Source: Eudromia elegans (taxonomy: Eukaryota; Chordata; Aves; Tinamiformes; Tinamidae). Taken from it: a DNA stretch of 64,000 nucleotides. Location of the stretch: contig PTEX01000202.1 in assembly GCA_003342815.1 (NCBI GenBank), forward strand, positions 929,545 to 993,544. Reading direction: 5' to 3'. Below, one piece after another: positions 52,785-64,000 of this stretch. Each line of letters begins with the position of its first letter. Within the stretch, counting starts at the first letter, position 1. Under the pieces are notes generated by a model. The model searched no databases, was not told the DNA's origin, and saw only the letters and a list, made by a program, of their open reading frames with translations. The position numbers and the translations under genes were made by a program.

Positions 52785-55700
52785 GTATCATAATGTGCCA
52801 TGTTACCATGAACAGTAGTATTGATGTCGGCGATAAAACTGAGGTTACCAAAACAGTGTTCATTTAAGCAGCATTCCAGATACCAGTTAGAGGTCAGCCA
52901 GTGTGGACAGCAGAATCCTATGTGATGCTCTTTGTGCAGGGTATTTTTTGTTGGCCTTAGTATTTACACTTTAGCTGTTCCAGCTTGTTCACTGTTGCTA
53001 ATCGCAAGTGTCAAAAATAATGAAAATCGCTTGCAAATAATAATTTAATAATAATAATTTAATATTTTAAAATAATTTAAGCAATAATACATGGAGAGGC
53101 TCATAGTATTTTTTTTTTTTTTAACTAGAGTGCTTGGATTTTCAAACTCTTTCCTGTAGCAAGCAGGAAGCCTACGTTCTTATAGTGAGGGCAAAAGTAG
53201 CAGCTGGTACCTACACAAAATACTGTGGCCTCCTCTGAGGAAGACATCAGATATTTCACTTGTGAGAACTCTTTTATACTGGCTGAATAGCTGAGTTACT
53301 CCTGATTTAAGCCAGCTTGAGTGAAAGAGATTGGTGCATTAAATAACTTATAGTGACAATGTGCAACAATATCCTTGCAGGTGTTTACCTGTTGGGGCTT
53401 ATGTGGTCACTACCTGTCTATCAGTTACCTGCTATTGCTATTGAAGAATCCAGGAAACAAAATCTCTCGGAGATGGAAGGACCTGGTGTGCAAATGGGGA
53501 ACTGAAGCGCTGAAGACATTCGTGTTTCAATGTTGTTATGTTTATGGCTGTACTTATCACTCTGCGATATCACAAGATCGGTCTGAGCATAGTCTGGGTT
53601 GTTCTGAGCCTTGCTGAAGGTGCTGCATTAACAAATACCAACTGGATATGACGGGTTGAGAGTACTCCCTTCCTTTGCTTTAGAACATGTTCAGAAATAA
53701 AAATGTGGCAAAGCAACCCACCCCCCACTCACCCTGAGCTTGAATCTCACAATCAGCTGCTTCAAAACTAAAACAGGGACATGGAGAGGAAATGTTTTGT
53801 GAATTTTAACTCCAAACCTATTTGTCTATTGCTCTGGCAAGCAAGCTCTTCACATTCTCATACCCGGGTCCTCTCCCTTATTTTTCTCCCTTGGGTGATT
53901 TTTAGGGCAATGAGAGCAGGACATTGAGGGAAATTGCAGAATAAAGAATGGGTGTTGCTTGCATGTGGATTCCTGGGGACTCATATAAGCCTCAAAGAGA
54001 GGCAGCAGAGGAGGATGTAGCTGGCTGCTCAGCCATGTGTTACACCCTGCGCATGGCTAGGCCAGCACTTTCACACCTTTTTCTATTTGTTTTTGTGAAA
54101 GATGCTAGTGTGAGAGCTGAAATGTGTGTGCTAGCTCCATAAACAAGGCTTGTCCCAAATGGGGCAAGTATCTTACATAAAAACTTCAGAGGGACAGTGC
54201 CTTGGCACTATGTGCTTCTTGTAGATGTGCACACACAGTCCGCATCTGCTCTCGTAAAGAAGTGCCTTACACAGAGAGGAAGCGCACATGAAGCAGCTCA
54301 GTGTTATAAGGATGAGCGCTCACAGGGCAGCCAGATTAGGGCGTTTGTCTCCAGTGCAATCTGAAGTTTTGTCTCGAGGAGCAGTATTTTTCCCCAGCTA
54401 TGTGAAGCTTTTTTGAAATTTCTTTATCTCACTTCATATAGTTAAGCAGAGTATAAAATAACCTCTTGGCATTTGCTTTAGTTTTGTCCTATTCTGTTTA
54501 CAAATTCAAAAGGACCTAACATAAATAGCTGTCAACACTTACACATTACTGTGATTCACTGACTTCACCACAAGAATTTTGGTACAGCAGCAGAAAGAGC
54601 ATCAGTATAAAAATATTATCTCAAAAACTATTGCAGTTATTCATCTCTTTTTCACTGAATCCAGTTGCGCTGCTTAAGATGCAACTACACAGTTGCTAGG
54701 AGAGCACATCAAAGTGACATCTCTATATTAGTTTGTGGTCCTGCACCAACTATGGTAAAGGGCTCTCTTTTTCTTGTACACCTGCAATAGGTACTGCTTC
54801 GATCACCTAGATTTAAAAACTCACCGAAATAGAGGGGAAAAAAAAAGAAAAAAAAAAAAAAGAGAGAGAAGAAATCAGTAAAAGCAAATAATATATATCT
54901 CTTCTATAAATTTTGATCATACTTAGGTAAAAAATTGCTAAAATGGATTTTGGAGGGAGAGAGAAATTTTGACCGAATCTTACTATGCAGTTTTCAGGCC
55001 TAAGGAATTCATCTTTCAAGAAAGACTTTTTGAATTCTCTTTTGTGTTATAGCTACTTAATAGCAAGCCATATAGTAGGAAAGACTTGCAGCATTGGTAG
55101 CTAGCTAGCTGGGATTCTGTGGTCTATGACATCTCAAACTTTTCATCTGAAGAGCCATTGATGCACAGCAAACATTGCAGACCAGGAGTTAAATTATGGC
55201 TGCTGTGCCGTTGGAAAGGAAAAGAAGGGAGACTTTTTGTTCCACTCTTACATAACTATGAGGGGGACAATTAGCCTCCTGGCACATACTACATTTTCAA
55301 AAGCAATGAGGTGCAGGCTTTCCATCTTAATTCTGGAAATCAGAAGTTCAGAAGCACTGAAGGAAAGTTTGTGATTCAAAATGATAAACAACTAACTCCT
55401 TTGTTGCTACAGGAGGTCTGTGCAGGCAAGACTGTGATGTGCCCAGCTGCTTCAGCTTAGTCTCTTTATTCTCTGGAAATGTGCTCTGTAGACTCCTGGA
55501 GACATCAGGCTGACATCTGGTCCAAAAGGCCTGTGTTGNAAGACCACATTACTTTGCTTTGGTGCTTCCTCATAGGGCTCTGCGTTGCACAATGCGTATT
55601 CTGGGAACTGGAAAGATACTAGGAGACATATTTAGCTCTTCTGGAAGCTTGCGGAGTTTCATTGATATAAATGGACTTAAATTGAGGGGGTAAGGTAAAA

Positions 55701-56494
55701 CCACAGACTGAATGGACTCAGTCTTTCTCCTCCCTGACCTTTTTTTCATAAGACTACAAACAAGGTGTGTTTTAACTGCCAGTTATAGCTAAAATGTTCC
55801 ATGTGGGTAGCTCAAACTTACCTGACAGCCAAATGGACAACTGGCCAAAAGTAAGCAAATGAGCAATAACTTGGCCTAGTAGCACTAGAAAAGTAATGTC
55901 CCATTGTGTCCGTGTCAGGAAATAGGCAGGTAGGGATTTTGTCTCCCACCTTCTATGAAAATCAGACCTATGTTTAGATGCATGTTGTATTTTGCTTGCC
56001 TACAGGTATGTGGAGTAGTTAGAAAAATTCTTTATGTACTCAGCAAGTTGTATTGATAGATTTACTGGCATCTAATACCATAGAGAACTCTTTGAATTAA
56101 CTGGAGGTGGCAGCAAGATACTGCTGGTGGCATCCAGCATTCAAATACGTGATTCCCAGGAATAAGAAGCTGTTGTGGATTCTTTAGATCATCATCATTT
56201 TCAGGCTATTAAAGAGAACTGCTAGAATATGAATAGATGAATAAAATGTGCGAACACAATGCCCACATTTTATGGGTATTGTACTTTGACTGCACTTGGA
56301 GCTCTGCTCCTGTTGTACACGTCCTGTCATGTATATTGTGTATTCCAGTTTGGCTAGTACAAATAGGCACAGAAAACTAATTTTATGTTTGAATGCTAAA
56401 AAAATTCAGAAGAAAAAGTGAACTTGTCAATAGGATGGAGTAGCAGCATTTGTGCAAATTGTACTTTCCTCTTGAAAATATTTCTGTGTAGATT
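52785..56494. other. Unannotated AT-rich non-coding DNA
   Basis: AATAAT/TTTAA low-complexity at about 53036-53090, a 14-T run at 53109-53122, an A/GA-rich run at 54837-54870 and a TAGC tetranucleotide run near 55098-55111. No gene is recognised. The RT palm and fingers expected upstream of the LINE relic (above 52784 on the minus strand) were not seen. Confidence 0.5.
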
Positions 56495-56765
56495 TCCTAG
56501 CCCCTAAGCCTTATAGGTTTATCTAGTCTAACATGCTGCATAACAACGCCAGCGATGCCCGTACTGAGTCCACTATCTTGCAATTGAAGCAGACAGCATC
56601 TTTTTATAGACATCCAGAGCTGATTTAAAAGCACTAAGTGTCATGGCATATTCCAGGGCAAGTGATTCCAGTTGCTAATTACCCACACTATTCAAAATGT
56701 GTGTCTTGAGGTTGAATTTTGCTGAGTTCAGCTTCCAGGCATTGCATCTCTGAATATGAAATGTC
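56495..56765 (-). mobile_element. CR1-like LINE 3' end, old, minus strand
   Basis: The plus strand reads as the reverse complement of a CR1/L3-type 3' end. ATCTAGTCTAACATGCTGCA near 56521 is the inverse of the ...GGTCAGACTAGAT UTR motif. TAGACATCCAGAGCTGATTT is the inverse of the AAATCAxxxCTGGATGTCT coding end, and CCAGGGCAAGTGATTCCAGT is the inverse of the CTGGAAxxACTTxCCxxGG section. It is highly diverged, similar to copies shared by turtles and birds, which implies an old amniote insertion. Boundaries are approximate, and weak similarity may run to about 56830. Confidence 0.7.
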
Positions 56766-57655
56766 TAACAAAGTAACTGAAAGGCTGGAAAGCATGTGTT
56801 TATTGCTGAATTCCAGGAAATTATAAATCTCCTTCATTTGGAACTCAGGATAATCTCAGGAGAAAATCTGTGTGATTTCTTAGCAATAATTCATATAATA
56901 TAACTTTCTCTGTATGATCTTCCTATAACATGAATATTATATATGAATTATATATAAATAGTATGAATATAGTCATATTATGTGGATGGGTATGTTTCCC
57001 CTGGTGACCTACAAAATAGGCAGAACTTCAGAATAAAACAGCACATGCCTGTTCCTGGTGGGTCGGTAGCTTCTTCTTCCTTGGTTATCTGCTAAAATTT
57101 ATTCTGCTGGGCTGCCCAACTATCCCATGTTGCTGCTGTGTCTCCCCACCTGCTTTCTGATTATTGCCAAGGCTCAGCAGTTACAAGAGTGATATTGTAC
57201 AGTTTGTCTGGGAAATCTCAATGCAGATGGAAGCTGGCTGCTATGTGTGTTACTGTTGGCAGTGACAATATATTTAGAACTACATTGTAAATTTCTGTTT
57301 TATCTTAATCTTGCTAAAACGTATTTATTAAGCTTCACCTCTGTTGTGAGCTATGGTCAGACTTTACTTGAGAATGTATTTAATTAGATACTCAAAGGCA
57401 GTGGCCAGACAAAGCTGAAAACACCCAAAGTGCACATTCTGATGGGGAGAAGTTAGAGAACACATCCAATAACGGCGTTTGCGATCAGGACCCTGCACAA
57501 CACTTTGGAGAGTGCCTGTGTGGACTGTGAGCCTTTGTGCTACTAGCAACGCTGAGAAATGGTGTCTTCCTGGGAAAGAAGCTCTGGGAAATGTCCTGTC
57601 AGGGCCTGCCCCATTCCTCTCTGTGACTATCTGCCATGAGCTTTAACAGAGCTAA
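56766..57655. other. Unannotated non-coding DNA
   Basis: Contains an AT-only low-complexity block at about 56931-56980 (TATA/TGAATA words). No gene or additional repeat is recognised. Confidence 0.5.
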
Positions 57656-57830
57656 TGAAGGGAAAGAGAGGAAGAGAAAGAAAGAGAAAGTAGGAGAAAG
57701 AAAAGGAAGAAGAGGAAGGCAAATACAAAGGCAACATGAAGAGGAATGGGTAAGGCAAAGGCAGGTACTACCAAAAGAAAAAAAAAGGCTATACCAGGAG
57801 AAAAAAAAAAAAGGAAGTTAAAAAGGAATG
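57656..57830 (+). repeat. Polypurine (GA-rich) tract
   Basis: From 57656 to about 57720 nearly every base on the plus strand is A or G, in GAAA/GGAAG words. After a short mixed part, two further A-rich runs occur at about 57776-57787 and 57801-57812. Such purine-strand asymmetry can form triplex (H-) DNA. The open frames it creates on both strands are low-complexity artefacts. Confidence 0.8.
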
Positions 57831-59016
57831 TATGTGAATGTATATGATTTTGCAAGATTCAGTCTGTGCTATTAGGACAAAACATGCTGTTATAAAACTT
57901 TACTGGAATACTGTTCCGAGTACTCTGCATATTCTCCTACTGAGCCCATGAATATGCAAGTGAATATCTGGGAAATGTTATTACTGATACGGGCTCCCTT
58001 CCACAGCATACTTGTGTTGCCATGTGTATGAATAATTGCATTAGTAAGGCAGTAAGTCTGGCTCCCATATTTTACATGGATCTATATTTTATCAGTGGCC
58101 ATGCTCTCCGCTGTTATTATATGGTGCTGGAAACATCCATTTGTCTTGTTTCTTGCCAGTACAAACATGACCTTTTTTCCCATTTGACCCAATGCCTAGA
58201 AGAAATTAGAGGAAGAATGAAAGGCATCAAGTTAAATCTGGACAGGACAGAGCAAAAAGAAAATGCTTTAGTGAACTGACTGAGGTCATGATCCATTGCT
58301 CACCACCATTCCGCCACGTGGAAGGGTCGCAGGGTATTTGTGCAGCTGTGTAGCAACATTTCCTTCTCTAGATGCTTTTCTAGGGTAGCTGTGCTCATCT
58401 CTCTACCTGTTGCGATATTGAAGTAGAAAATTCATGAGACTCTTGCTGAGCTTGTCTCTCCTGATCTCCTCTGGATTTTGAAAGCCTCACTTATCCCCTT
58501 TTGAAGCCAGAGCAAGCCCTTGCTAATTTCTGACTCAGGGCAAACTGATCTTTGCAGATATTTTATGAAAAAGGATGAATTCACTACTACTTTTTAGTAC
58601 TTAAATACCACTTAAGTGTAACCTAAAGACTTAAATGAGACTTGTTTGGTATATGATTTTGGCCTGGCCTCTGCACAAGGGTGATTTTCACCCGAGATGA
58701 ACTACTGAAGGGCTGACAACATCCTTTGGGAGTCAACCAGTGGGAAGTCATTACTCTTGGGATAACTGTGAGCTCCGGGAGAGTCAGAGAAAACTTTCCT
58801 TCTTAGGCAGAAGACAGTGTCATATAAAGCCACTAACACAAGGGCTAGGCTTATAGTTGATGTTAAGATAGTGAGAATAACTAAAAGATATTTTGCTTAC
58901 ATTCAATAAGCAGCTTCTTCGCAGTTTTGAGTAATGTTAATGTCTGCAGTTTACTTACGGTTTAAATTATTTTCACAAACCATTAGAGTCGAAATGATGA
59001 AAGCGTACCATCCAGT
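57831..59016. other. Unannotated non-coding DNA
   Basis: No recognisable gene, repeat family or RNA. The 58022-58279 plus-strand open frame (85 codons) shows no known domain. Confidence 0.5.
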
Positions 59017-59049
59017 AGGGCACATCTATTTATAGAATGGATGTGCCCT
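59017..59049. repeat. 14-bp-stem inverted repeat (hairpin)
   Basis: AGGGCACATCTATT at 59017-59030 pairs with AATGGATGTGCCCT at 59036-59049 around a 5-base TATAG loop. There are 13 Watson-Crick pairs and one T-G wobble, and the outer 10 pairs are perfect and GC-containing. It is the longest stem noticed in the window. It is too short for a standard pre-microRNA. Confidence 0.88.
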
Positions 59050-59803
59050 CCAGCAGTAAGGATTTTTAAAAAGAAAATATATTATCCAAATGTTTTTCAG
59101 CTGTGTTCTGCAGCCCTGTGCACTTGATTGTAATCATATAGAGTTGCAGCAGCCTCTGGGTAACATTTTTTAGCAATTCGGGAAAGATTTATGTGTGTGT
59201 TGCTGTGCTGAATGCCATTCTTTGAGTAAGCACAGAGCACTGTAACTTTCTTTTGGCAAGTGAGGGAGGGAGAGGGAGGAAAATGAGAGCAGCTCATGTG
59301 ATTCTTATACAAAACTTGAGAAGCTGAAAAGCAATTTGATTAGAAGTTGATTGAAAGGATGTTCTCTGGCATGCCTGAAGTTGATGTTTTAAAATGATAT
59401 AGGTGCATTCAGAGGAGGAAGAAGTTGGGTGGTTGTTTTTCTGTTGCTTTTCTAAAGACATTAATACCTGCACCTATAAGCTGCCCTGTAGTGAAGCCTT
59501 CTGCAACTGGCAGAGATTGCCTCAGTGAGGAGGGCCCTTCATAGCTCTTGTTTGGAGCTGCAGCCTTGAAGTAGCAATGTTGGTTGAGAATGTTTCTTGG
59601 CATTTATAAATCTGGTTTTTCCTTACAAAAGGACTGCTCTTCATCATCCCAGGAATACAAAATGGATTTTAAGAGAGGCTAAGTGTAACTTAGGACAATT
59701 ATAAAGCACTTTGGTATCCTACAGCCTTTTAAAACCTTGGGGAAAGTGAGAATCTGGATCCTAAATGTATAAATTATAGCCAGTCTGACTGAAAATTAAT
59801 TGA
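59050..59803. other. Unannotated non-coding DNA
   Basis: Nothing recognised apart from a small GGGAGGGAGAGGGAGG purine patch near 59262-59280. Confidence 0.5.

Positions 59804-59848
<45 letters not shown>
59804..59848 (+). repeat. (ATT)15 microsatellite
   Basis: Fifteen uninterrupted ATT units. Perfect trinucleotide arrays of this length are usually length-polymorphic. A perfect 11-bp tandem pair TAATCTCCAGG follows at 59929-59950. Confidence 0.97.
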
Positions 59849-62800
59849 GTACAATGCTACCACTAAACCAACCTGAATAAGTTGGTTATGTTCAGTTCAA
59901 CATAGCAATTAAATTCATTAGGAATGAATAATCTCCAGGTAATCTCCAGGTTTCAATGTTTTGCTTGGTAAATATTTGAATATGTTATAGACACACACTC
60001 AGAGATCAGGTTGTTCTGTCCTTTTTGCCATTACAAAGTTCTTGTGAAAAAACTTAGCCCAGGGGGTCAGGCCAGAAAACACATTCCCAGGCATTGCTCC
60101 ATTTCATACTCACTCTGCTACTTTAAATAATACATCACAGAACGCCTAATAGTCTGAGGTTTTGGCAATTAAATTAAACTTTTCAGTGTTTGTTCCTTGG
60201 ATATTAACTTATTTTAATTAATCGTCTCACCCCTAATGCCTGCTATGGTCTGTTTGTTAGCACTGAGCCCTTGGTTGCCACTGATGGCACTTGAATAAAT
60301 CATTTCTTCCAGGCTGTGCTCCACATGTTGCTTTTAAAGTAGCAGGGGTTTCATCTGTGCTCTTTTATAGTTACAAAAACATCAAAATACATACTAATTT
60401 ATGGTGTTTTATGAAAACAAATAAGGCTGCACTCTTTGAAAAACAAATGCACATATGCCTCTCTGTTCTTGTGTCTCTGACAACAGCCCCGCTCCTAAAA
60501 AAGGAGGCAGAAAAACCTATCTAGATAGTAAAAGTATTGAGTATCTCATTTTACTTGAGGCTCTTCAGCTGCTCCTATCACTGGTGGTTTTTAATACTAC
60601 ACCAGAGTTAATTTAACCATGTCATAAATAAATACTTACAATGAAAAATCAACATATATTTTGTTTTGGCAGTTTGCTATTCTTATTTCCTGCAAATATT
60701 GGTCCTTTTTCTCTGAGCAGGCCTCTGTTTTAGTGATTGCTACTGAGAGAACATCTTAAAAGAGGGAAATTTTCCTTCTACTGCTTTTCTGATTTATATT
60801 TGCTGAAAGATTTCCATATTCACTGGGATAATATCACAAAGCCTAATTGTGCAATGCTGTATTCTTTAGTTTCCCATTAAGAGCAGTGTCTAATTAAGAA
60901 GTAAAAGCTGTAGGACAAACTCTCTGGGAGCAGATGACTAATTCTTGATAGCAGAACTGTGATTTTAAGACAATGCCAGCATCTTGCGAATGGGGCGATG
61001 CTGGAAGCTGCTCCCAGGGGCACTTCTGTGCTGTTTTGCAGCAACCTGGCATAAGCAAAGCAGAGGAGATGCTCCCCGCCAGCGTGGCCAATAGGCCAGG
61101 GGATGTACGCAGCAGCACGGGGAGATGAAGGGATGTCTTTCTGCTTTTGAGAGCCCTTGGCACTGCTGCCTGCCTTAAATACACCCATCCCTTCTNCACA
61201 AAGGCCTTTCAACCACACAAACTCGCAGTGTTTAATTAAAGCTCTCATTCTGGACACTTTTAGGTGAAACTCTACTGGATACACAGGCTAAATTAAACTT
61301 GTGACTTGCACCAGTAAATTTATAGGGACAAGCTTCTCCTCCAGGTCCTCTTTTAAACTGCTACAAATTTGTCCACGCTGGTGGCCTTTGCCTGGGCTGC
61401 TGGCCCTGCAGCTGCATGCAATAGGGCCCCTTGGCAATGGGGGTAATGGGCCAGCTGTGCGGGAGTTAAGGCTTGGCTAATTTTGCTTAATAGCAGATGT
61501 GTCAGGCAATATCACCAGTTGCTCTTGGCAGTCTGCTCTGGTGTTTGGCTGTAGCTTTTCTCTCTTCCTTGCTTTTCATTCTTGTTTGCTTAGTCTTGAT
61601 CTCTGGATCCTGTCTCCTCTGTGTTAGGTTCCTGCGCCTCACCTCATTCCAGTCCTGACTCACCTTATGAAAGGGGCTCTTTGGTTTCCAAACTTTGGTT
61701 TGTATCCCTGTTGTGTTCTGACTGCGCTATTTGGTTTGGTATGACTTTGTGGTGCTGGTGGCTTAATTTCTTTGGTTGGCTTCAGTACTTTGCTCCAAAC
61801 TTTAATTCTAACTTGCCCTTTGCCTTTAGGCCTACTAGTTTGGTGAAAGTACTTGTCTCTGACGAGCTTTGAAACTGCAGCATAGGCAACCAGCACTACC
61901 TGATTTCTAGTGGTGCTGGAAAGGGGGTGGATGTGGAAGCCCCTTGTGTGATTGCTCATAAGTCTGCATGTTCCTTGGCTGTACAGACAGGAGTCAGGTA
62001 TCAGTTTTGTACCAGCACCTTAATCCAAATGCAGATACTCACACACAGACTTAGGTGACCACAGTTAAGCATAACTTGTATTGAAGCTTATTATAAGCAG
62101 GTCAGTGTTTTGGCAGGGGGTATAACTTTTCCTAAGGTGCAAGGATTTTTTCTTTCATTTGTGTACTTTTCAAATATTGACTGTGAAGGAGTAAGCTATC
62201 CATTGACTCCTTTTAAATGTCAGTCAAGCTCTGTATTATTCAGGCTGGCACCATTTGTTACTGTTTGCCATATTGATTCAAGATCTGGGAATTCAGAGTT
62301 AAGTTGCATTTACTCTCTGACGTTCCTGATGCCATTGCTTTCNTTCTATATTAACACAATCCATTTTGGGATCATCCTCCCCCTGAATCCCTGCAGAATT
62401 ATCTATTTTTCTTTGTTTTCAGAACCAAGCACAGTATCATTAACAGTGTATATAAATTTTGCTAAAAGCTTCAGGATNAAATCCAGAACCTATATAAATA
62501 GCTGAACCAAATGCCAAACAGATGTGTACAAGGGAAAAACGTGCAAAACTCCAGAGCAGCTGACCATGCAGCAAGTCAAGTGCCTGCAGGAGATGCAGGA
62601 GGAAGTGAAAGAACACAGTTGGTGATGGATTATGTGGCTATACTTTCCCATTTGAACTTTTTATCCCGTTGCAAGTGTAGCAGAAAGTGCTCAAATGACT
62701 CTAGGAATTGTTACTTGCTACAGGCTCTCTATCTAGCTCCCTCTTGTGTACTGAGGTAGAACAATTGGGGAAACCTTTTGTCAGGAAAATCCAGATGGTT

Positions 62801-64000
62801 GGATGCCCCTTGATCCTTTCCAGGGCAATTTAGATGGGTGTTATATGGTCCTTTGCATATGCTGTCTGCACTGGAGCAAATTTCCGCTCTTAGGCTCTGA
62901 ATACAGTGGAACCAAATGGCATGTGCGGAACTGATAAATTACTTGTCTTTCCAGTATTCATGAACAGCATTCCTGATGATTCAACAAGCTGTTCACAGTT
63001 CTGTTGCAGCCCTTGCCTGCTATCAGGTTTAGATTTCTGCCCGATGTAGGTGAATTTAGATCGTTTGGAAGTTTCAGGTGCTTGTGGTCAGTACTGCAAA
63101 TTTCAGTCTTAGCCTATAACAGAGTATCTATTCTATTACTGAGCATCTCCTGAGGAAGCACTATTGATGTAGGATAATACATGGCACCTTTAATCTTTTA
63201 GGCAACTCATGTTGTAGATATTATGGCCTATGCAGTAGACTTCGATAATAAGAAGCCCCATTAACTTTTGTTCTGAAAGAAAGTCAACTAATATAATTGC
63301 ATGGCCCTCCTTAAAGAAAAAAAAAAGGGAGGGAAATAATCAACTAAGACAGCACCAATATCCAGACTAACCTTGTTGCACATATTTGCCATGCAGCCAT
63401 CATAATGCTTAAGGGCACTCTCAAACTTGCCTTTATTTCCAAGATACTGTCGAGTTTACATCCATTTTATTTGGAGCCAGGACGTCAGGGGGCTAAAAGC
63501 ATGCAGCATAGACTCCCTGTAGTTACAGCAATTTTCACTCTAAAAATAATGATTAATATTTAACGTGCAATTTCTTATAATCAATACTTTTAAACAGTAT
63601 TTAATTGCTTGAGTCAGTGTATAAACATATGGTCACATTTCTAGAGAATAATCTTCATCTTGCTGCCAAAATGAAGTCCAGACGACTTGATCACTATTTT
63701 TTTCATGGGACCTATTGTAAAACTTGAAGTCTGCTAGTTTACATGTCTTTATGAAATTTTGGCTTAAAATGGCTGTATTCTCATTGTGTGGACATTTATT
63801 CCTCCAATATGCACCAGTATCCATTTCTGCTAGATGTTCTTGCTTTCTGGAGTTGCTGAGTGCTAAGGAAAAAAAAGATAGAGAGAAAAAGTCATATTTT
63901 AGCTAAAAATAGAAAGTAATCACTTGTCTGAAGCAAAGAGGTGGGGAGCTTACTTCAGACTTGAAACAAATCTCTCACTGTCCCCCTTAAGCCCCCAGCT
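59849..64000. other. Unannotated non-coding DNA, possible conserved elements
   Basis: No gene is recognised. Parts of 60140-61500 are rich in TAAT/ATTA and TTAATTAA words interspersed with moderate-GC sequence, a texture common in vertebrate conserved non-coding elements, but conservation cannot be judged from one sequence. An A-rich run occurs at 63318-63328. Ns occur at about 61196, 62343 and 62478. Confidence 0.4.

Noticed and set aside
57636-57855. Lys/Glu/Arg-rich open frame (+) and Phe/Leu-rich frame (-)
   Set aside because: Both are artefacts of the polypurine tract.
60877-61284. 135-codon minus-strand open frame
   Set aside because: Lies in a slightly GC-richer patch, overlapped by another open frame; no family similarity or splice-site support.
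1-64000. tRNA, rRNA, CRISPR arrays and retroviral or other virus-derived elements
   Set aside because: No B-box-containing cloverleaf, rRNA stretch, regularly spaced repeats, LTR-like terminal repeats or viral protein motifs were found on either strand by eye.

Overview
The window looks like ordinary, AT-rich vertebrate nuclear DNA, most likely from a bird (a crocodilian cannot be fully excluded). The main evidence is a set of CR1 LINE 3' ends. Two of them end in, or resemble, the ATTCTRTG-type tail repeat of avian CR1 and carry the family's '...CCCAGAGAG...GTTGTAGAGTC...' 3' coding end. About 55 isolated single N bases are scattered through the window, which suggests masked or ambiguous consensus calls rather than assembly gaps. 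I recognise no conserved host protein-coding exon, no rRNA or tRNA gene, no CRISPR array, no CpG island and no retroviral or other virus-derived element. The window therefore reads as a gene desert or the inside of a very large intron.

Layout: 1-20 kb holds no recognised gene or transposon. It contains simple repeats, two clear short tandem duplications (28-bp unit at 7387-7442; perfect 43-bp unit at 12209-12294) and two perfect 12-bp-stem hairpins (8250-8280, 13041-13069). 20-28 kb holds an old plus-strand CR1 3' end (20865-21076), a decayed LINE endonuclease fragment that is not CR1 (24024-24240) and a weak candidate ancient repeat near 27.4 kb. 28-48 kb has a plus-strand CR1 3' end (37677-37976), microsatellites, a hairpin at 43350-43376 and a speculative terminal-exon-like segment (47342-47561). 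48-57 kb has the best-preserved CR1 (51143-51414), a decayed minus-strand reverse-transcriptase C-terminus of a non-CR1 LINE (52371-52784) and an old minus-strand CR1 (56495-56765). 57-64 kb has a polypurine tract, a 14-bp-stem hairpin (59017-59049), an (ATT)15 microsatellite (59804-59848) and AT-rich stretches that look like possible conserved non-coding elements.

No genes work together here that I can identify. The most informative content is a layered record of LINE activity: one relatively young CR1, several older CR1 copies, and two relics of a different, apparently long-extinct LINE lineage with an RTE-like endonuclease and RT terminus. I did not find a previously undescribed biological system. 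The best leads are the two non-CR1 LINE relics, the possible terminal exon near 47.4 kb and the hairpins.
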